The notes under the pieces: generated by a model
What the model saw: the letters and a program-made list of their open reading frames with translations, nothing else
Database searches by the model: none
Told to the model about the DNA's origin: nothing
Program-made: the position numbers and the translations under genes
Source: Coralloluteibacterium thermophilum
GTDB lineage: Bacteria > Pseudomonadota > Gammaproteobacteria > Xanthomonadales > Xanthomonadaceae
NCBI RefSeq assembly: GCF_042654365.1
Contig: NZ_JBHSGG010000031.1
Span: forward strand, 1-64,000
Direction: 5' to 3'
DNA length: 64,000 nt
In this document: one piece after another, positions 46,865 through 55,415 of the stretch
Numbering within the stretch: position 1 is the first letter of the stretch
Layout of the letters: every line of letters begins with the position of its first letter

Positions 46865-47050
46865 TCGAGGAGTGCGTGGAGAGGAGCGGGAAACGAGTGC
46901 GGGTGATCGCGCTTCCTCTCGTTTCTCGCTTTTCCATCTCTCACCTCCCGCTGCCCAGGCTCCTTCCCCCGCCTGCGGGGGAAGGCCGGGATGGGGGTGA
47001 GCGCGCGTAGCGCGCTGCCTGGGGAGCGGGTCGAGAGGAGCGGGACGCGG
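46865..47050. repeat. inverted repeats between mntP and tRNA-Leu (locus E)
   Basis: GAGGAGCGGGAAACGAGT at 46881-46898 (identical to locus B) with a pyrimidine arm CTCGTTTCTCGCTTTTCC from about 46918. It is followed by a second palindrome, CCTTCCCCCGC-CT-GCGGGGGAAGG near 46963, and GGGATGGGGGTGAG. The 318-base gap between mntP and the tRNA holds only these and the tRNA terminator. Confidence 0.8.
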
Positions 47051-47108
47051 GCGCGGCCTGCCTCGCCTGCTCCTGAGGCCCGCTCCGCCTTCGCCTTGCG
47101 CAGGCAAC

Positions 47109-47134
47109 AAAAAACCCGCTCGGTGAGCGGGTTT
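47109..47134 (-). terminator. terminator of tRNA-Leu transcript
   Basis: On the minus strand, AAACCCGCTC (47134-47125) pairs with GAGCGGGTTT (47121-47112) with a 3-base loop and a TTTTTT tail down to 47109. About 40 bases past the tRNA 3' end. Confidence 0.88.
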
Positions 47135-47175
47135 CTCGTTCTGCGCCGGGACCGTTGCCGATCCCGATGCGATGT

Positions 47176-47262
47176 TGGTGCCCAGGAGAGGACTCGAACC
47201 TCCACGTTCTCGCGAACGCTAGCACCTGAAGCTAGTGCGTCTACCAATTCCGCCACCTGGGC
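47176..47262 (-). tRNA. tRNA-Leu (anticodon CAG)
   Basis: 87 nt including an encoded CCA. Acceptor GCCCAGG pairs with CCTGGGC; D-loop contains AATTGGTAGACGC; anticodon arm CTAGC-TTCAGGT-GCTAG gives anticodon CAG; a long variable arm (CGTTCGCGAGAACG) as in class II leucine tRNAs; T loop GGTTCGAGTCC. Single gene flanked by its own promoter and terminator. Confidence 0.97.
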
Positions 47263-47290
47263 AGTGACTTCTCGCCGGAGCGAGCCGCGC

Positions 47291-47319
47291 AATTTACGCC
47301 TGGTGCGCGGGCCTGTCAA
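47291..47319 (-). promoter_or_regulatory. sigma70 promoter of tRNA-Leu
   Basis: On the minus strand a perfect -35 TTGACA (47319-47314) and a -10 TAAATT (47296-47291) separated by 17 bases, followed by a GC-rich discriminator (GCGCGGC) as in stringently controlled stable-RNA promoters. Start expected near 47284. Confidence 0.9.
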
Positions 47320-47398
47320 CGGACTTTTCGCGGATCCGTGCGCGGACGCCGCGACGCGCCCAACCGGCGCTCACGAAGCGACGTGTACCATCCTGCGC

Positions 47399-49846
47399 AT
47401 GACGAAACCCACCAGGCGCGGCGACAAGGGCCGCGCGAACAAACTGCCGGGCTGGCTGCCCGAGCCCCTCCAACCCGCACCCGCCGAGGGCGAGCGCCCG
47501 CGCAAGGGCAAGAAGGCCGACGGCGGCCCTGGCGCCAAGGCCGCACCCGCCAAGGCGGGAGGCCGGACCAAGAAGCCGCGCACCCTCGAGGCCACGGGCG
47601 CCGTGGGCGCGCCGCCGCGGCAGGAGCGCGCCGATCCGCATGCCGAGCGCGAGGCCGCCCGCTACGAGAACCCCATCGCCAGTCGCGAGGTCATCCTCGG
47701 CGTCCTCGGCGACGCCGACGGCCCGCTCACCGCCGAGCAGCTCGCGCACACCCTGGGCCTGACCGCGCCGGACCGCTTCGTCGCCCTCAGCCGCCGGCTG
47801 GGCGCGATGCTGCGCGACGGCCAGCTGATCGCCAACCGCCGCGGCGGCTACGCGGTGGCGCGGCGTCTCGACCTCGTCCCGGGCACGGTCATCGCCAACC
47901 CGGAGGGCTTCGGTTTCCTCCGCACCGACGCGGGCGGCGACGACCTGTTCCTGCCGCCGGCCGAGCTGCGCAAGGTCATGCATGGCGACCGCGTGCTGGC
48001 GAGCGTCACCGGCGTCGACCGCCGCGGGCGCCGCGAGGGCGCGATCGTGGAGGTGCTGGAGCGCCGCACGACGCGCCTGATCGGCCGCTACCAGGAGGAA
48101 GGCGGCATCGGCTTCGTGGCTCCCGACGACCGCCGCATGCTGCACAACGTGATGATCCCGCCGGACGCGCGCGGCGGCGCGCGCGCCGGCCAGCTCGTGG
48201 TCTGCGAGATCGTGCAGCCGCAGGCGGGCATGCGGCCCCCGTTCGGCCGCGTGCTCAGCGTGCTCGGCGACCGGCTGACGCCGTCGCTGGTGGTCACCAC
48301 CGCCATCCACGGCCACGAGCTGCCGCACGAGTTCCCGCCGGAGGTGCTGGCCGAGGCCGCGCGCGTACCGGTGGAGGTGCCCGCCGAGGACGCCGCCGGC
48401 CGCGTCGACCTGCGCGACGTACCGCTGGTCACCATCGACGGCGAGGACGCCAAGGACTTCGACGACGCGGTGTGGTGCGAACCCAACCGCCAGGGCTTCC
48501 GCCTGATCGTCGCCATCGCCGACGTCTCGCACTACGTCAAGCCGGGCACGCCGCTCGACGACGAGGCGGTCAAGCGCGCGACGTCGGTGTACTTCCCCGG
48601 CTTCGTGGTCCCGATGCTGCCGGAGACGCTGTCCAACGGCATCTGCTCGCTGAAGCCGGACGTGGACCGCATGTGCTTCGTCTGCGACATGCAGATCGAC
48701 CGCGAGGGCAATGTCCGCGGCTCGAAGTTCTACGAGGCGGTGATGCGCTCGCATGCGCGCCTCACCTACACGCAGGTGTGGAACGCGGTCGGCGACGGCG
48801 TGCTCGATGCCGACCGCGAGGACGCGCTCGGCCGCATCGGCGGCCTGCTGCCGCAGGTCCAGCGCCTGCACCAGCTCTACCACGTGCTCGCCAAGGCGCG
48901 GCAGAAGCGCGGCGCGATCGAGTTCGAGTCCTCCGAGACCCGCTTCGTGATCGGGCCGGCCGGCGAGGTCGTGCAGGCCGGCATGCTCCAGCGCAACGAC
49001 GCCCACAAGCTGATCGAGGAGTGCATGATCGCGGCGAACGTCGAGGCCGCGAAGCACCTGCTGGCGGCGCAGATCCCCGCGCCGTTCCGCATCCACGACC
49101 GCCCGCCGGAGCAGAAGTACGAGGACCTGCTCGAGTTCCTGCAGGAGTTCGGGCTCAAGATGCCGTCGTGGAACAAGGTGCAGCCGCGCGACTTCACTGC
49201 GCTGCTGAAGAAGGTGCGCGAGCGGCCGGACGCGGCCCTGATCGAATCGGTGCTGCTGCGCAGCCAGAGCCTGGCGGTGTACTCGGCGGAGAACGTCGGC
49301 CACTTCGGGCTCGCGCTCGAGGCCTATGCGCACTTCACCTCGCCGATCCGCCGCTATCCCGACCTGCTGGTGCACCGCGCGATCAAGTACGCCCTCGGCG
49401 GCGGCCGCCCGCCGGGCTACCTCTACAGCGACAACGACATGGTCGCGCTGGCGCTGCAGTGCTCGGAGCGCGAGCGTCGCGCCACCGAGGCCGAGCGCGA
49501 GGTCGACGAGCGCTTCCGCGCGGCGTGGATGGAGCAGCACGTCGGCGGGCAGTTCGCCGGCACCATCAGCGGCGTGACCTCGTTCGGCCTGTTCGTCGAG
49601 CTCGACGACTCCAAGGTCAACGGGCTGGTGCACGTCACCCAGTTGCCGCGCGACTACTACCACTTCGACCCGATCCGGAAGATGCTCTCCGGCGAGCGTC
49701 GGGGCACCGCGTTCCGGCTGGGCGACCGCGTGCACATCCAGGTGCTGCGCGCGAGCGTGGAGGACCGCAAGATCGACTTCAGGCTGATCGAGGAGCGCGA
49801 CGAACCCGTCGCGAAGCAGGGGCGCAGGAAGAAGGACCGCGCATGA
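47399..49846 (+). CDS. rnr: ribonuclease R
   Basis: An 815-residue 3'-5' exoribonuclease for structured RNA. A Lys/Arg/Ala/Pro-rich N-terminal extension (residues 1-85), a winged-helix part, two cold-shock domains, the RNB catalytic domain with TIDGEDAKDFDDAVW (Asp cluster) and SPIRRYPDLLVHRAIK, and an S1 domain (GTISGVTSFGLFVELDD) plus basic tail. No ribosome site; a TACCAT box ends 7 bases before the ATG. Overlaps rlmB by 4 bases, as in many gammaproteobacteria. Confidence 0.96.
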   Translation: MTKPTRRGDKGRANKLPGWLPEPLQPAPAEGERPRKGKKADGGPGAKAAPAKAGGRTKKPRTLEATGAVGAPPRQERADPHAEREAARYENPIASREVILGVLGDADGPLTAEQLAHTLGLTAPDRFVALSRRLGAMLRDGQLIANRRGGYAVARRLDLVPGTVIANPEGFGFLRTDAGGDDLFLPPAELRKVMHGDRVLASVTGVDRRGRREGAIVEVLERRTTRLIGRYQEEGGIGFVAPDDRRMLHNVMIPPDARGGARAGQLVVCEIVQPQAGMRPPFGRVLSVLGDRLTPSLVVTTAIHGHELPHEFPPEVLAEAARVPVEVPAEDAAGRVDLRDVPLVTIDGEDAKDFDDAVWCEPNRQGFRLIVAIADVSHYVKPGTPLDDEAVKRATSVYFPGFVVPMLPETLSNGICSLKPDVDRMCFVCDMQIDREGNVRGSKFYEAVMRSHARLTYTQVWNAVGDGVLDADREDALGRIGGLLPQVQRLHQLYHVLAKARQKRGAIEFESSETRFVIGPAGEVVQAGMLQRNDAHKLIEECMIAANVEAAKHLLAAQIPAPFRIHDRPPEQKYEDLLEFLQEFGLKMPSWNKVQPRDFTALLKKVRERPDAALIESVLLRSQSLAVYSAENVGHFGLALEAYAHFTSPIRRYPDLLVHRAIKYALGGGRPPGYLYSDNDMVALALQCSERERRATEAEREVDERFRAAWMEQHVGGQFAGTISGVTSFGLFVELDDSKVNGLVHVTQLPRDYYHFDPIRKMLSGERRGTAFRLGDRVHIQVLRASVEDRKIDFRLIEERDEPVAKQGRRKKDRA

Positions 49847-50589
49847 GCAGTGGGACCAGCTGGGTCGTCGGCATCAACGCCGTCGCCTCGGCCATCGAGA
49901 ACGACGCCGCGCACGTGCGCGAAGTGCTGGTCGAGGCCGGCGCCAGGAATCCGCGCGTGGCGGCGCTCGAACGGGAGGCGCAGGATCTCGGCATCGCCGT
50001 GCGCCGGGTGTCCGCGCAGGCGCTGGACGGCATCAGCGGCGGCGCGCGGCACCAGGGCGCCGCCGCGCGTTACGAGGCGGCGCGGACCTGGGACGAGCGC
50101 GAGCTGCCGGAGCTGGTCGAGGCGGCCGCGGGGCGGGCGCTGGTGCTGGTGCTGGACGGCGTGCAGGATCCGCACAACCTCGGCGCCTGCCTGCGCAGCG
50201 CGGCGGCGGCGGGCGTGACCGCCGTGGTGATCCCGAAGGACCGCTCGGCGCCGGTGAACGCCACCGTGCGCAAGACCGCGTCGGGCGCCGCGGACCGCAT
50301 CCCCGTGGTCCGTGTCACCAATCTCGCGCGGACCCTGCGCACGCTCAAGGACGCCGGCGTCTGGGTCTACGGGCTGGCGGGCGAGGGCGATGCCTCGCTC
50401 TACGGCCTGGATCTCAAGGGCAACGTCGCGCTGGTGATGGGCGGCGAGGGCGAGGGCCTGCGCCGGCTCACCCGCGAACACTGCGACGGGCTGGTGCGCA
50501 TCCCGATGCCGGGCGAGATGGAGAGCCTCAACGTGTCGGTCGCCGCGGGCGTGGCCCTGTTCGAGGCGGTGCGGCAGCGGGCGGCCTGA
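49843..50589 (+). CDS. rlmB: 23S rRNA (guanosine2251-2'-O)-methyltransferase
   Basis: A 248-residue SPOUT methyltransferase. N-terminal substrate-binding domain, then motif 1 LDGVQDPHNLGACLRSA, NATVRKTASGAADRIP, motif 2 VMGGEGEGLRRLTREHCD and motif 3 RIPMPGEMESLNVSVAAGV. The conserved Arg, Glu and Asn residues are present. Translationally coupled to rnr (ATGA). Confidence 0.96.
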   Translation: MSSGTSWVVGINAVASAIENDAAHVREVLVEAGARNPRVAALEREAQDLGIAVRRVSAQALDGISGGARHQGAAARYEAARTWDERELPELVEAAAGRALVLVLDGVQDPHNLGACLRSAAAAGVTAVVIPKDRSAPVNATVRKTASGAADRIPVVRVTNLARTLRTLKDAGVWVYGLAGEGDASLYGLDLKGNVALVMGGEGEGLRRLTREHCDGLVRIPMPGEMESLNVSVAAGVALFEAVRQRAA

Positions 50590-50647
50590 TCGCGGGCGGC
50601 ACGCCGGCCGCGCAAGGGAACGAGAGCAGCGGACGGAGGAGTCGGAG

Positions 50648-51007
50648 ATGGCGGAACAACTGCAGTGGTTCGACTGGCTGGGGCTCGGCGGCGTCGCCGG
50701 CATCCTCGTGGCTCAGCTGCTGTTGCAGATCGGGGCCTGGCGCGGCGACCGGCTGAGCTTCCAGGCCATCAACCTGGTCGGTGCGCTCTGCACCCTGTTC
50801 AGCCTGGTCTACACGCTGAACCTCACCGCCTTCATCGCCCTTCCGCTCGCCTGGGCGGTGATCAGCGGCGTCGGCATCTACCTCAACCTCGGCCGCCGCC
50901 GCGTACGCCCCGTGCCGGCCCCCACCGCGCGGGAGCCGGCACCGTCGTCCGTCGAGCCCACGCGGCGGGACGAGGTGAAGGGCGAGGGCGGGAGGCCGCC
51001 GTTTTGA
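50648..51007 (+). CDS. CBU_0592-like small membrane protein
   Basis: A 119-residue protein with three hydrophobic segments (residues about 10-28, 40-58, 62-82). The pattern FQAINLVGALCTLFSLVYTL, then NLTAFI-W, resembles the CBU_0592 family of small membrane proteins of unknown function. A Pro/Arg-rich cytoplasmic tail follows. GGAGG lies 6-10 bases upstream of the ATG (AGGAGTCGGAG). Confidence 0.7.
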   Translation: MAEQLQWFDWLGLGGVAGILVAQLLLQIGAWRGDRLSFQAINLVGALCTLFSLVYTLNLTAFIALPLAWAVISGVGIYLNLGRRRVRPVPAPTAREPAPSSVEPTRRDEVKGEGGRPPF

Positions 51008-51008
51008 G

Positions 51009-51178
51009 GTGAAGCGGGCGCTGGATGAAGCGGGAAGGGTGAGGCGGGAATCGGGAATCGGGACCTGGGGGGCGGGAAAGGCGGGAACCGGGAACTGGCC
51101 TCGGACGCTTCAGGTCCCGATTCCCAGTTCCCAATTCCCGCCTCTGGATTCCAGCTCCCGATTCCGTTCCCGTGCTCT
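51009..51178. repeat. GGGAATC inverted repeat (locus F)
   Basis: Purine arm 51009-51100 with GGGAATC units, and pyrimidine arm 51111-51178. A perfect 15-bp core GGGAATCGGGACCTG (51053-51067) pairs with CAGGTCCCGATTCCC (51111-51125). It separates the convergent small membrane protein gene and cysK. Confidence 0.88.
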
Positions 51179-51187
51179 CAGCCGCCC

Positions 51188-52168
51188 CTACGGCAACCCC
51201 GCCGTCGAGCGCGCCTCCAGGCCCTTGAGCCATTCCTCGTCCGAGCCTTCCTCGATGCCCTCGAACAGGAAGGTCGAGAGGTAGCGTTCGCCGGTGTCGG
51301 GGATGGTGGCGAGGATGACGGTTCCCGGCGCGGCGTCGCGCGCGATCTCCAGCGCGGCGGCGAAGGTGGCGCCCGACGAGATGCCGCAGAAGATGCCCTC
51401 CTTCTGCGCGAGGGCGCGTGCGGTGTCGCGGGCGAGGACGTCGTCCACGGGCACGATGCGGTCGAAGACCGTGCGGTCCAGCACCTCGGGCAGGAAGTCC
51501 GGCGTCCAGCCCTGGATCTTGTGCGGCTTCCACTCGTTGCCGGACAGCAGTGCCGCCCCCGCAGGCTCGGTCACCGCGATCTTCAGGTCCGGCCGCGCGG
51601 CCTTGAGCACGCGGCCCGCGCCGGAGATGGTGCCGCCGGTGCCGTAGCCGGAGACGAACCAGTCCAGCCGCCGGCGGGCGAAGTCCTGCAGGATCTCCGG
51701 GCCGGTGGTCGCCGCGTGGAAGCGCGGGTTGGCCGGATTGGCGAACTGGTTGGCGAGGAAGGCGCCGTGCTTCTCCGCGAACGCCTTCGCGGCCCGCACC
51801 ATGCCGGTGCCGCGCTCGGCGGCCGGGGTGAGGACGACCCTGGCGCCCAGCGCACGCATGAGCTTGCGGCGCTCCACCGAGAAGGTCTCGGTCATGAAGG
51901 CGACGAAGGGATAGCCGCGGGCGGCGGCGATGCCGGCCAGCGCGATGCCGGTGTTGCCCGACGTCGCCTCGACGATGGTCTGGCCGGGCTTCAGCGCGCC
52001 GCTGGCCTCCGCGTCCAGGACGATCGCCAGCGCCAGGCGGTCCTTCACCGACGACAGCGGATTGAAGTACTCCAGCTTCGCGTACATCTCCACGCCCTCG
52101 GGCGCGAGACGGTTGATGCGGACGATGGGGGTGTTGCCGACCGTTCCGAGGATGGAATCGTGGATCAT
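51188..52168 (-). CDS. cysK: cysteine synthase (O-acetylserine sulfhydrylase)
   Basis: A 326-residue PLP enzyme making cysteine from O-acetylserine and sulfide. The PLP lysine is in NPLSSVKDRLA (about residue 43), with EATSGNTGIALA, VSGYGTGGTISGAGR, TEPAGAALL and FCGISSGATF as the phosphate and substrate loops. The C-terminal ERYLSTFLFE matches the CysK group; CysK versus CysM cannot be settled by eye. AAGGAGCCTGCG precedes the ATG at 52168. Confidence 0.9.
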   Translation of the reverse strand: MIHDSILGTVGNTPIVRINRLAPEGVEMYAKLEYFNPLSSVKDRLALAIVLDAEASGALKPGQTIVEATSGNTGIALAGIAAARGYPFVAFMTETFSVERRKLMRALGARVVLTPAAERGTGMVRAAKAFAEKHGAFLANQFANPANPRFHAATTGPEILQDFARRRLDWFVSGYGTGGTISGAGRVLKAARPDLKIAVTEPAGAALLSGNEWKPHKIQGWTPDFLPEVLDRTVFDRIVPVDDVLARDTARALAQKEGIFCGISSGATFAAALEIARDAAPGTVILATIPDTGERYLSTFLFEGIEEGSDEEWLKGLEARSTAGLP

Positions 52169-52262
52169 CGCAGGCTCCTTCGCGTGGCGGCGCACGGGGC
52201 GGGGAGCCCGAGTCTGCGACCGCGCTCCGCCGGGCGGCAAGCCGGTGCCTGGGATACAGCGA

Positions 52263-52925
52263 TCAGCCGGCGGGCGCGGGCACCGGGGCGGGCTGCAGCA
52301 GCAGGGCGCGGCTCATCGCCTGCCAGCGGTTGTGGACGGCGCAGAACAGCTCCGCGGTGCGCTCGACGTCGTAGACCGCCGAGTGCGCCTCGCTGGCGTT
52401 CCACTCCAGGCCCGCAGCCTGCACCGCCCGGCTGAGGACGGTCTGTCCGTAGGCGAGACCGGCCAGGGTGACGGTGTCGAACACGCTGAACGGGTGGAAG
52501 GGGCTGCGCTTGTGGCCGGTACGGCGGATGGCGGCGTTGAGCACGCCGATGTCGAAGTGGGCGTTGTGCCCGACCAGGATGGCGCGTTGGCAGCCGTGCT
52601 TCTTCACCGCGGCACGGAGGGGCGCGAAGATGAGGTCGAGCGCCTCCTTCTCCGGCTTGGCGTCGCGGAAGGGATGCGTGGGGTCGATGCCCGTGATCTC
52701 GAGCGACTTCGGGTCGAGCTCCGCGCCGGGGAAGGCCTCGACGTGCGTCGTCACCGTCGGTCCCGGGACCAGGTCCCCGCGGGCGTCCAGGTCGATCGGC
52801 ACGGCGGCGATCTCGAGCAGGGCGTGCCGCTCGGGGTCGAAGCCGCCCGTCTCCACGTCGACGACGACGGGCAGGAAGCCACGGAAACGCGCCGCCATCG
52901 AGCGCGTCGGGGAGGTCTCGGTCAT
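52263..52925 (-). CDS. rnt: ribonuclease T
   Basis: A 220-residue DEDDh exonuclease that trims 3' ends of tRNA and stable RNAs. Exo I PVVVDVETGGF (Asp, Glu), Exo II LVGHNAHFDIGVLN (Asp), Exo III AHSAVYDVERTAELF (His, Asp). Typical length. Sits between cysK and phoU on the same strand with gaps of 94 and 64 bases. Confidence 0.95.
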   Translation of the reverse strand: MTETSPTRSMAARFRGFLPVVVDVETGGFDPERHALLEIAAVPIDLDARGDLVPGPTVTTHVEAFPGAELDPKSLEITGIDPTHPFRDAKPEKEALDLIFAPLRAAVKKHGCQRAILVGHNAHFDIGVLNAAIRRTGHKRSPFHPFSVFDTVTLAGLAYGQTVLSRAVQAAGLEWNASEAHSAVYDVERTAELFCAVHNRWQAMSRALLLQPAPVPAPAG

Positions 52926-52989
52926 GCGGCGAGAATAGCACCGGGCCCGCGTGCCGCCGCCGTCGCGGCGGCCGGCGCGCAGCGGCGGT

Positions 52990-53682
52990 TCACCCGCCCG
53001 AGGTGCGGTCGAGCTTGGTCCGTTCCTGCCGCGGCGCCTCGCCGTGCACCACGTACCAGATGTTCTCGGCGATGTTGGTCGCGTGGTCGCCGATGCGCTC
53101 GATGTTCTTGGCCACGAACAGCAGGTGGATCGACGAGGAGATCATCCTCGGATCCTCGGCCATGTAGGTCAGCAGCTCGCGGAACAGCGCCGTGTACAGC
53201 GCGTCGAGCTCGGCGTCGCGCGCGCGCACGGCGGCGGCGACGTCGGCGTCCCGGTCGCGGTAGGCCTGCAGCACCTGCTCGAGCATCTCGATGGCGATCT
53301 CGGCCAGCGGGCCGAGGCCGCGCGCCTGCGGCGGCGGCGGGGTGAAGCCGAGGGCGACGGAGCGCTTGGCGACGTTGGCGGCGTAGTCGCCCACGCGCTC
53401 GATCGCCGATGCGATGCGCAGCGCCGCCAGGATCTCGCGGAGGTCGCGCGCCATCGGACCGTGCAGGGCCAACTGCACCACGTCCTCGCTGACCACCCGC
53501 TCGAGCTCGTCGATGTCGACGTCGCGGGCGATCACGCTCTCGGCGCTCGTCGCGTCGCGCCGCTGCAGCGCGACCATGGCCTCGCGCAGCTGCTCGATGG
53601 CGATCTCGCCCATGCGCACGATCTCGTCGGTGAGTCGTGCCAGTTCGTTGTCGTGGCTCTTCAAGATGTGCTCCTGGCCCAT
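52990..53682 (-). CDS. phoU: phosphate signalling protein PhoU
   Basis: A 230-residue, all-helical protein with two PhoU repeats, each with the metal-cluster motif: RIASAIERVGDYAANVAKR (first repeat) and LLFVAKNIERIGDHATNIAE (second). It links PstB to the PhoR sensor and represses the Pho regulon when phosphate is ample. Last gene of the pst operon, 16 bases after pstB. Confidence 0.96.
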   Translation of the reverse strand: MGQEHILKSHDNELARLTDEIVRMGEIAIEQLREAMVALQRRDATSAESVIARDVDIDELERVVSEDVVQLALHGPMARDLREILAALRIASAIERVGDYAANVAKRSVALGFTPPPPQARGLGPLAEIAIEMLEQVLQAYRDRDADVAAAVRARDAELDALYTALFRELLTYMAEDPRMISSSIHLLFVAKNIERIGDHATNIAENIWYVVHGEAPRQERTKLDRTSGG

Positions 53683-53698
53683 CGGGGCGCTCCCGCGG

Positions 53699-54538
53699 TC
53701 AGCCGAAACGGCCCGTGATGTAGTCCTCGGTCTGCTGCTTCGCCGGACGACTGAAGAGTACGTCGGTGGGGCCGTGCTCGACCAGCTCGCCCAGGTACAT
53801 GAAGGCGGTGTAGTCGGAGCAGCGCGCGGCCTGCTGCATGTTGTGGGTGACGATGGCGATGGTGTAGTCGCTCTTGAGCTCGGCGACGAGCTGTTCGATC
53901 TTGCCGGTCGCGATCGGGTCGAGCGCCGAGGTCGGTTCGTCGAACAGGATCACCTCCGGCCGCAGCGCCACCGCGCGCGCGATGCACAGGCGCTGCTGCT
54001 GGCCGCCGGACAGGCCCAGCGCGCTGCGCTTGAGCTTGTCCTTCACCTCGGGCCACAGCGCGGCCTGGTTCAGGGCCTGCTCGACGCGGTCGTCCAGCTC
54101 GCTGCGCTTGAGCTTCTCGTGGTGCTTCAGGCCGTAGGCGACGTTGTCGTAGATCGACATCGGGAACGGCACCGGCTTCTGGAACACCATGCCGACCTTG
54201 GAGCGCAGCCGGTTGAGCGGGTAGCGCGGGTCGAGGATGTTCTCGCCGTCGAGCAGGATCTCGCCTTCGGCGCGCTGGCCGGGGTAGATCGAGTAGATGC
54301 GGTTGAAGATGCGCAGCAGGGTCGACTTGCCGCAGCCGGACGGGCCGATCAGCGCGGTCACGCGCTTCTCCGGGATCGCCAGGTCGATGGTCTTGAGCGC
54401 TTGGAAGTCGCCGTAGTGGAAGGTGAGGCCGCGCGCGACCAGCTTGTCGCGGGTCTCGGCCTGCTCGCTCCTGCCCGGCAGCGCGCCGGCCATCGAGAGT
54501 CGGGTGTCCAGGGCGGGTTTCCGGTCGGATTCGGTCAC
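53699..54538 (-). CDS. pstB: phosphate ABC transporter ATP-binding protein
   Basis: A 279-residue ATPase. Walker A LIGPSGCGKSTLLR, Q-loop, ABC signature LSGGQQQRLCIARA, Walker B VILFDEPTSALDP and switch VTHNMQQAARCSD. About 20 extra N-terminal residues relative to short homologues. Energises PstCA. Confidence 0.97.
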   Translation of the reverse strand: MTESDRKPALDTRLSMAGALPGRSEQAETRDKLVARGLTFHYGDFQALKTIDLAIPEKRVTALIGPSGCGKSTLLRIFNRIYSIYPGQRAEGEILLDGENILDPRYPLNRLRSKVGMVFQKPVPFPMSIYDNVAYGLKHHEKLKRSELDDRVEQALNQAALWPEVKDKLKRSALGLSGGQQQRLCIARAVALRPEVILFDEPTSALDPIATGKIEQLVAELKSDYTIAIVTHNMQQAARCSDYTAFMYLGELVEHGPTDVLFSRPAKQQTEDYITGRFG

Positions 54539-54554
54539 GGGGAAGCGTTCGCTG

Positions 54555-55415
54555 TCAGTCGTTGGGGACGCGGTTGCGCAGCAGGATCAGGCGCGCGCAG
54601 AGGGACAGCAGCAGGACGAAGACGGTCACCACGAAGGCGCCGGCCCAGGCCAGCTGGTTCCAGGAATGGAAGGGGCTCATGGCGTACTGGAAGATCACCA
54701 TGGGCACGTTCGCCATCGGCGCCATCAGGTCGGTGCTCCAGAACTGGTTGCTGTAGGCGGTGAACAGCAGCGGCGCGGTCTCGCCGGAGATGCGGGCCAG
54801 CGCCAGCAGCACGCCGGTGACGATGCCGGACATGGAGCCACGGTAGAGCACCTGCACGATGACTTTCCACTGCGGCACGCCGAGCGAGAGCGCGGCCTCG
54901 CGCATCTGGGTCGGGACCAGGCGCAGCATCTCGTCGGTGGTGCGCACGATCACCGGCAGCGCGATGAAGGCCAGCGCGATGGCGCCGGCCAGCGCGGAGA
55001 AGTGGCCCATCTGCAGCACCACGATGGTGTACACGAACAGGCCCAGCACGATCGACGGCGCCGACAGCAGGATGTCGTTGACGAAGCGGATCGCCGCGCC
55101 GAGCTTGCGGTAGTTCGCGTACTCGGCGAGATAGGTGCCCGCGGCCACGCCGATGGGCGCGCCCAGCAGGATCGCCAGGGCGCAGATCACCGCGCTGCCG
55201 AAGAAGGCGTTGAGCAGGCCGCCGCGCTCGTTCGGCGGCGGCGTCATCATCGTGAAGAGGTCGGCGTTCATCGCGCCCAGCCCCTTCGTCAGCGTGGTCC
55301 ACAGGATCCACAGCAGGAAGAACAGGCCGAAGATCGCCGCGGCGACCGACAGCACCATCGCCACGGCGTTGACCAGCCGGCGGCGGCGGTAGAGCTTCTC
55401 GGCGTAGGCGCTCAT
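54555..55415 (-). CDS. pstA: phosphate ABC transporter permease PstA
   Basis: A 286-residue permease with six helices. The coupling motif for PstB reads REAALSLGVPQWKVIVQVLY (EAA loop) followed by ISGETAPLLFTA, the PstA signature. Start overlaps the pstC stop by one base. Confidence 0.95.
   Translation of the reverse strand: MSAYAEKLYRRRRLVNAVAMVLSVAAAIFGLFFLLWILWTTLTKGLGAMNADLFTMMTPPPNERGGLLNAFFGSAVICALAILLGAPIGVAAGTYLAEYANYRKLGAAIRFVNDILLSAPSIVLGLFVYTIVVLQMGHFSALAGAIALAFIALPVIVRTTDEMLRLVPTQMREAALSLGVPQWKVIVQVLYRGSMSGIVTGVLLALARISGETAPLLFTAYSNQFWSTDLMAPMANVPMVIFQYAMSPFHSWNQLAWAGAFVVTVFVLLLSLCARLILLRNRVPND

Noticed and set aside
46963..46990. CCTTCCCCCGC-CT-GCGGGGGAAGG palindrome as a terminator for mntP
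   Set aside because: No T-run follows on either strand, and the same hairpin type with GGTTGGGG or GGGATGGGG flank recurs at locus H, so it is counted as a REP-like repeat.
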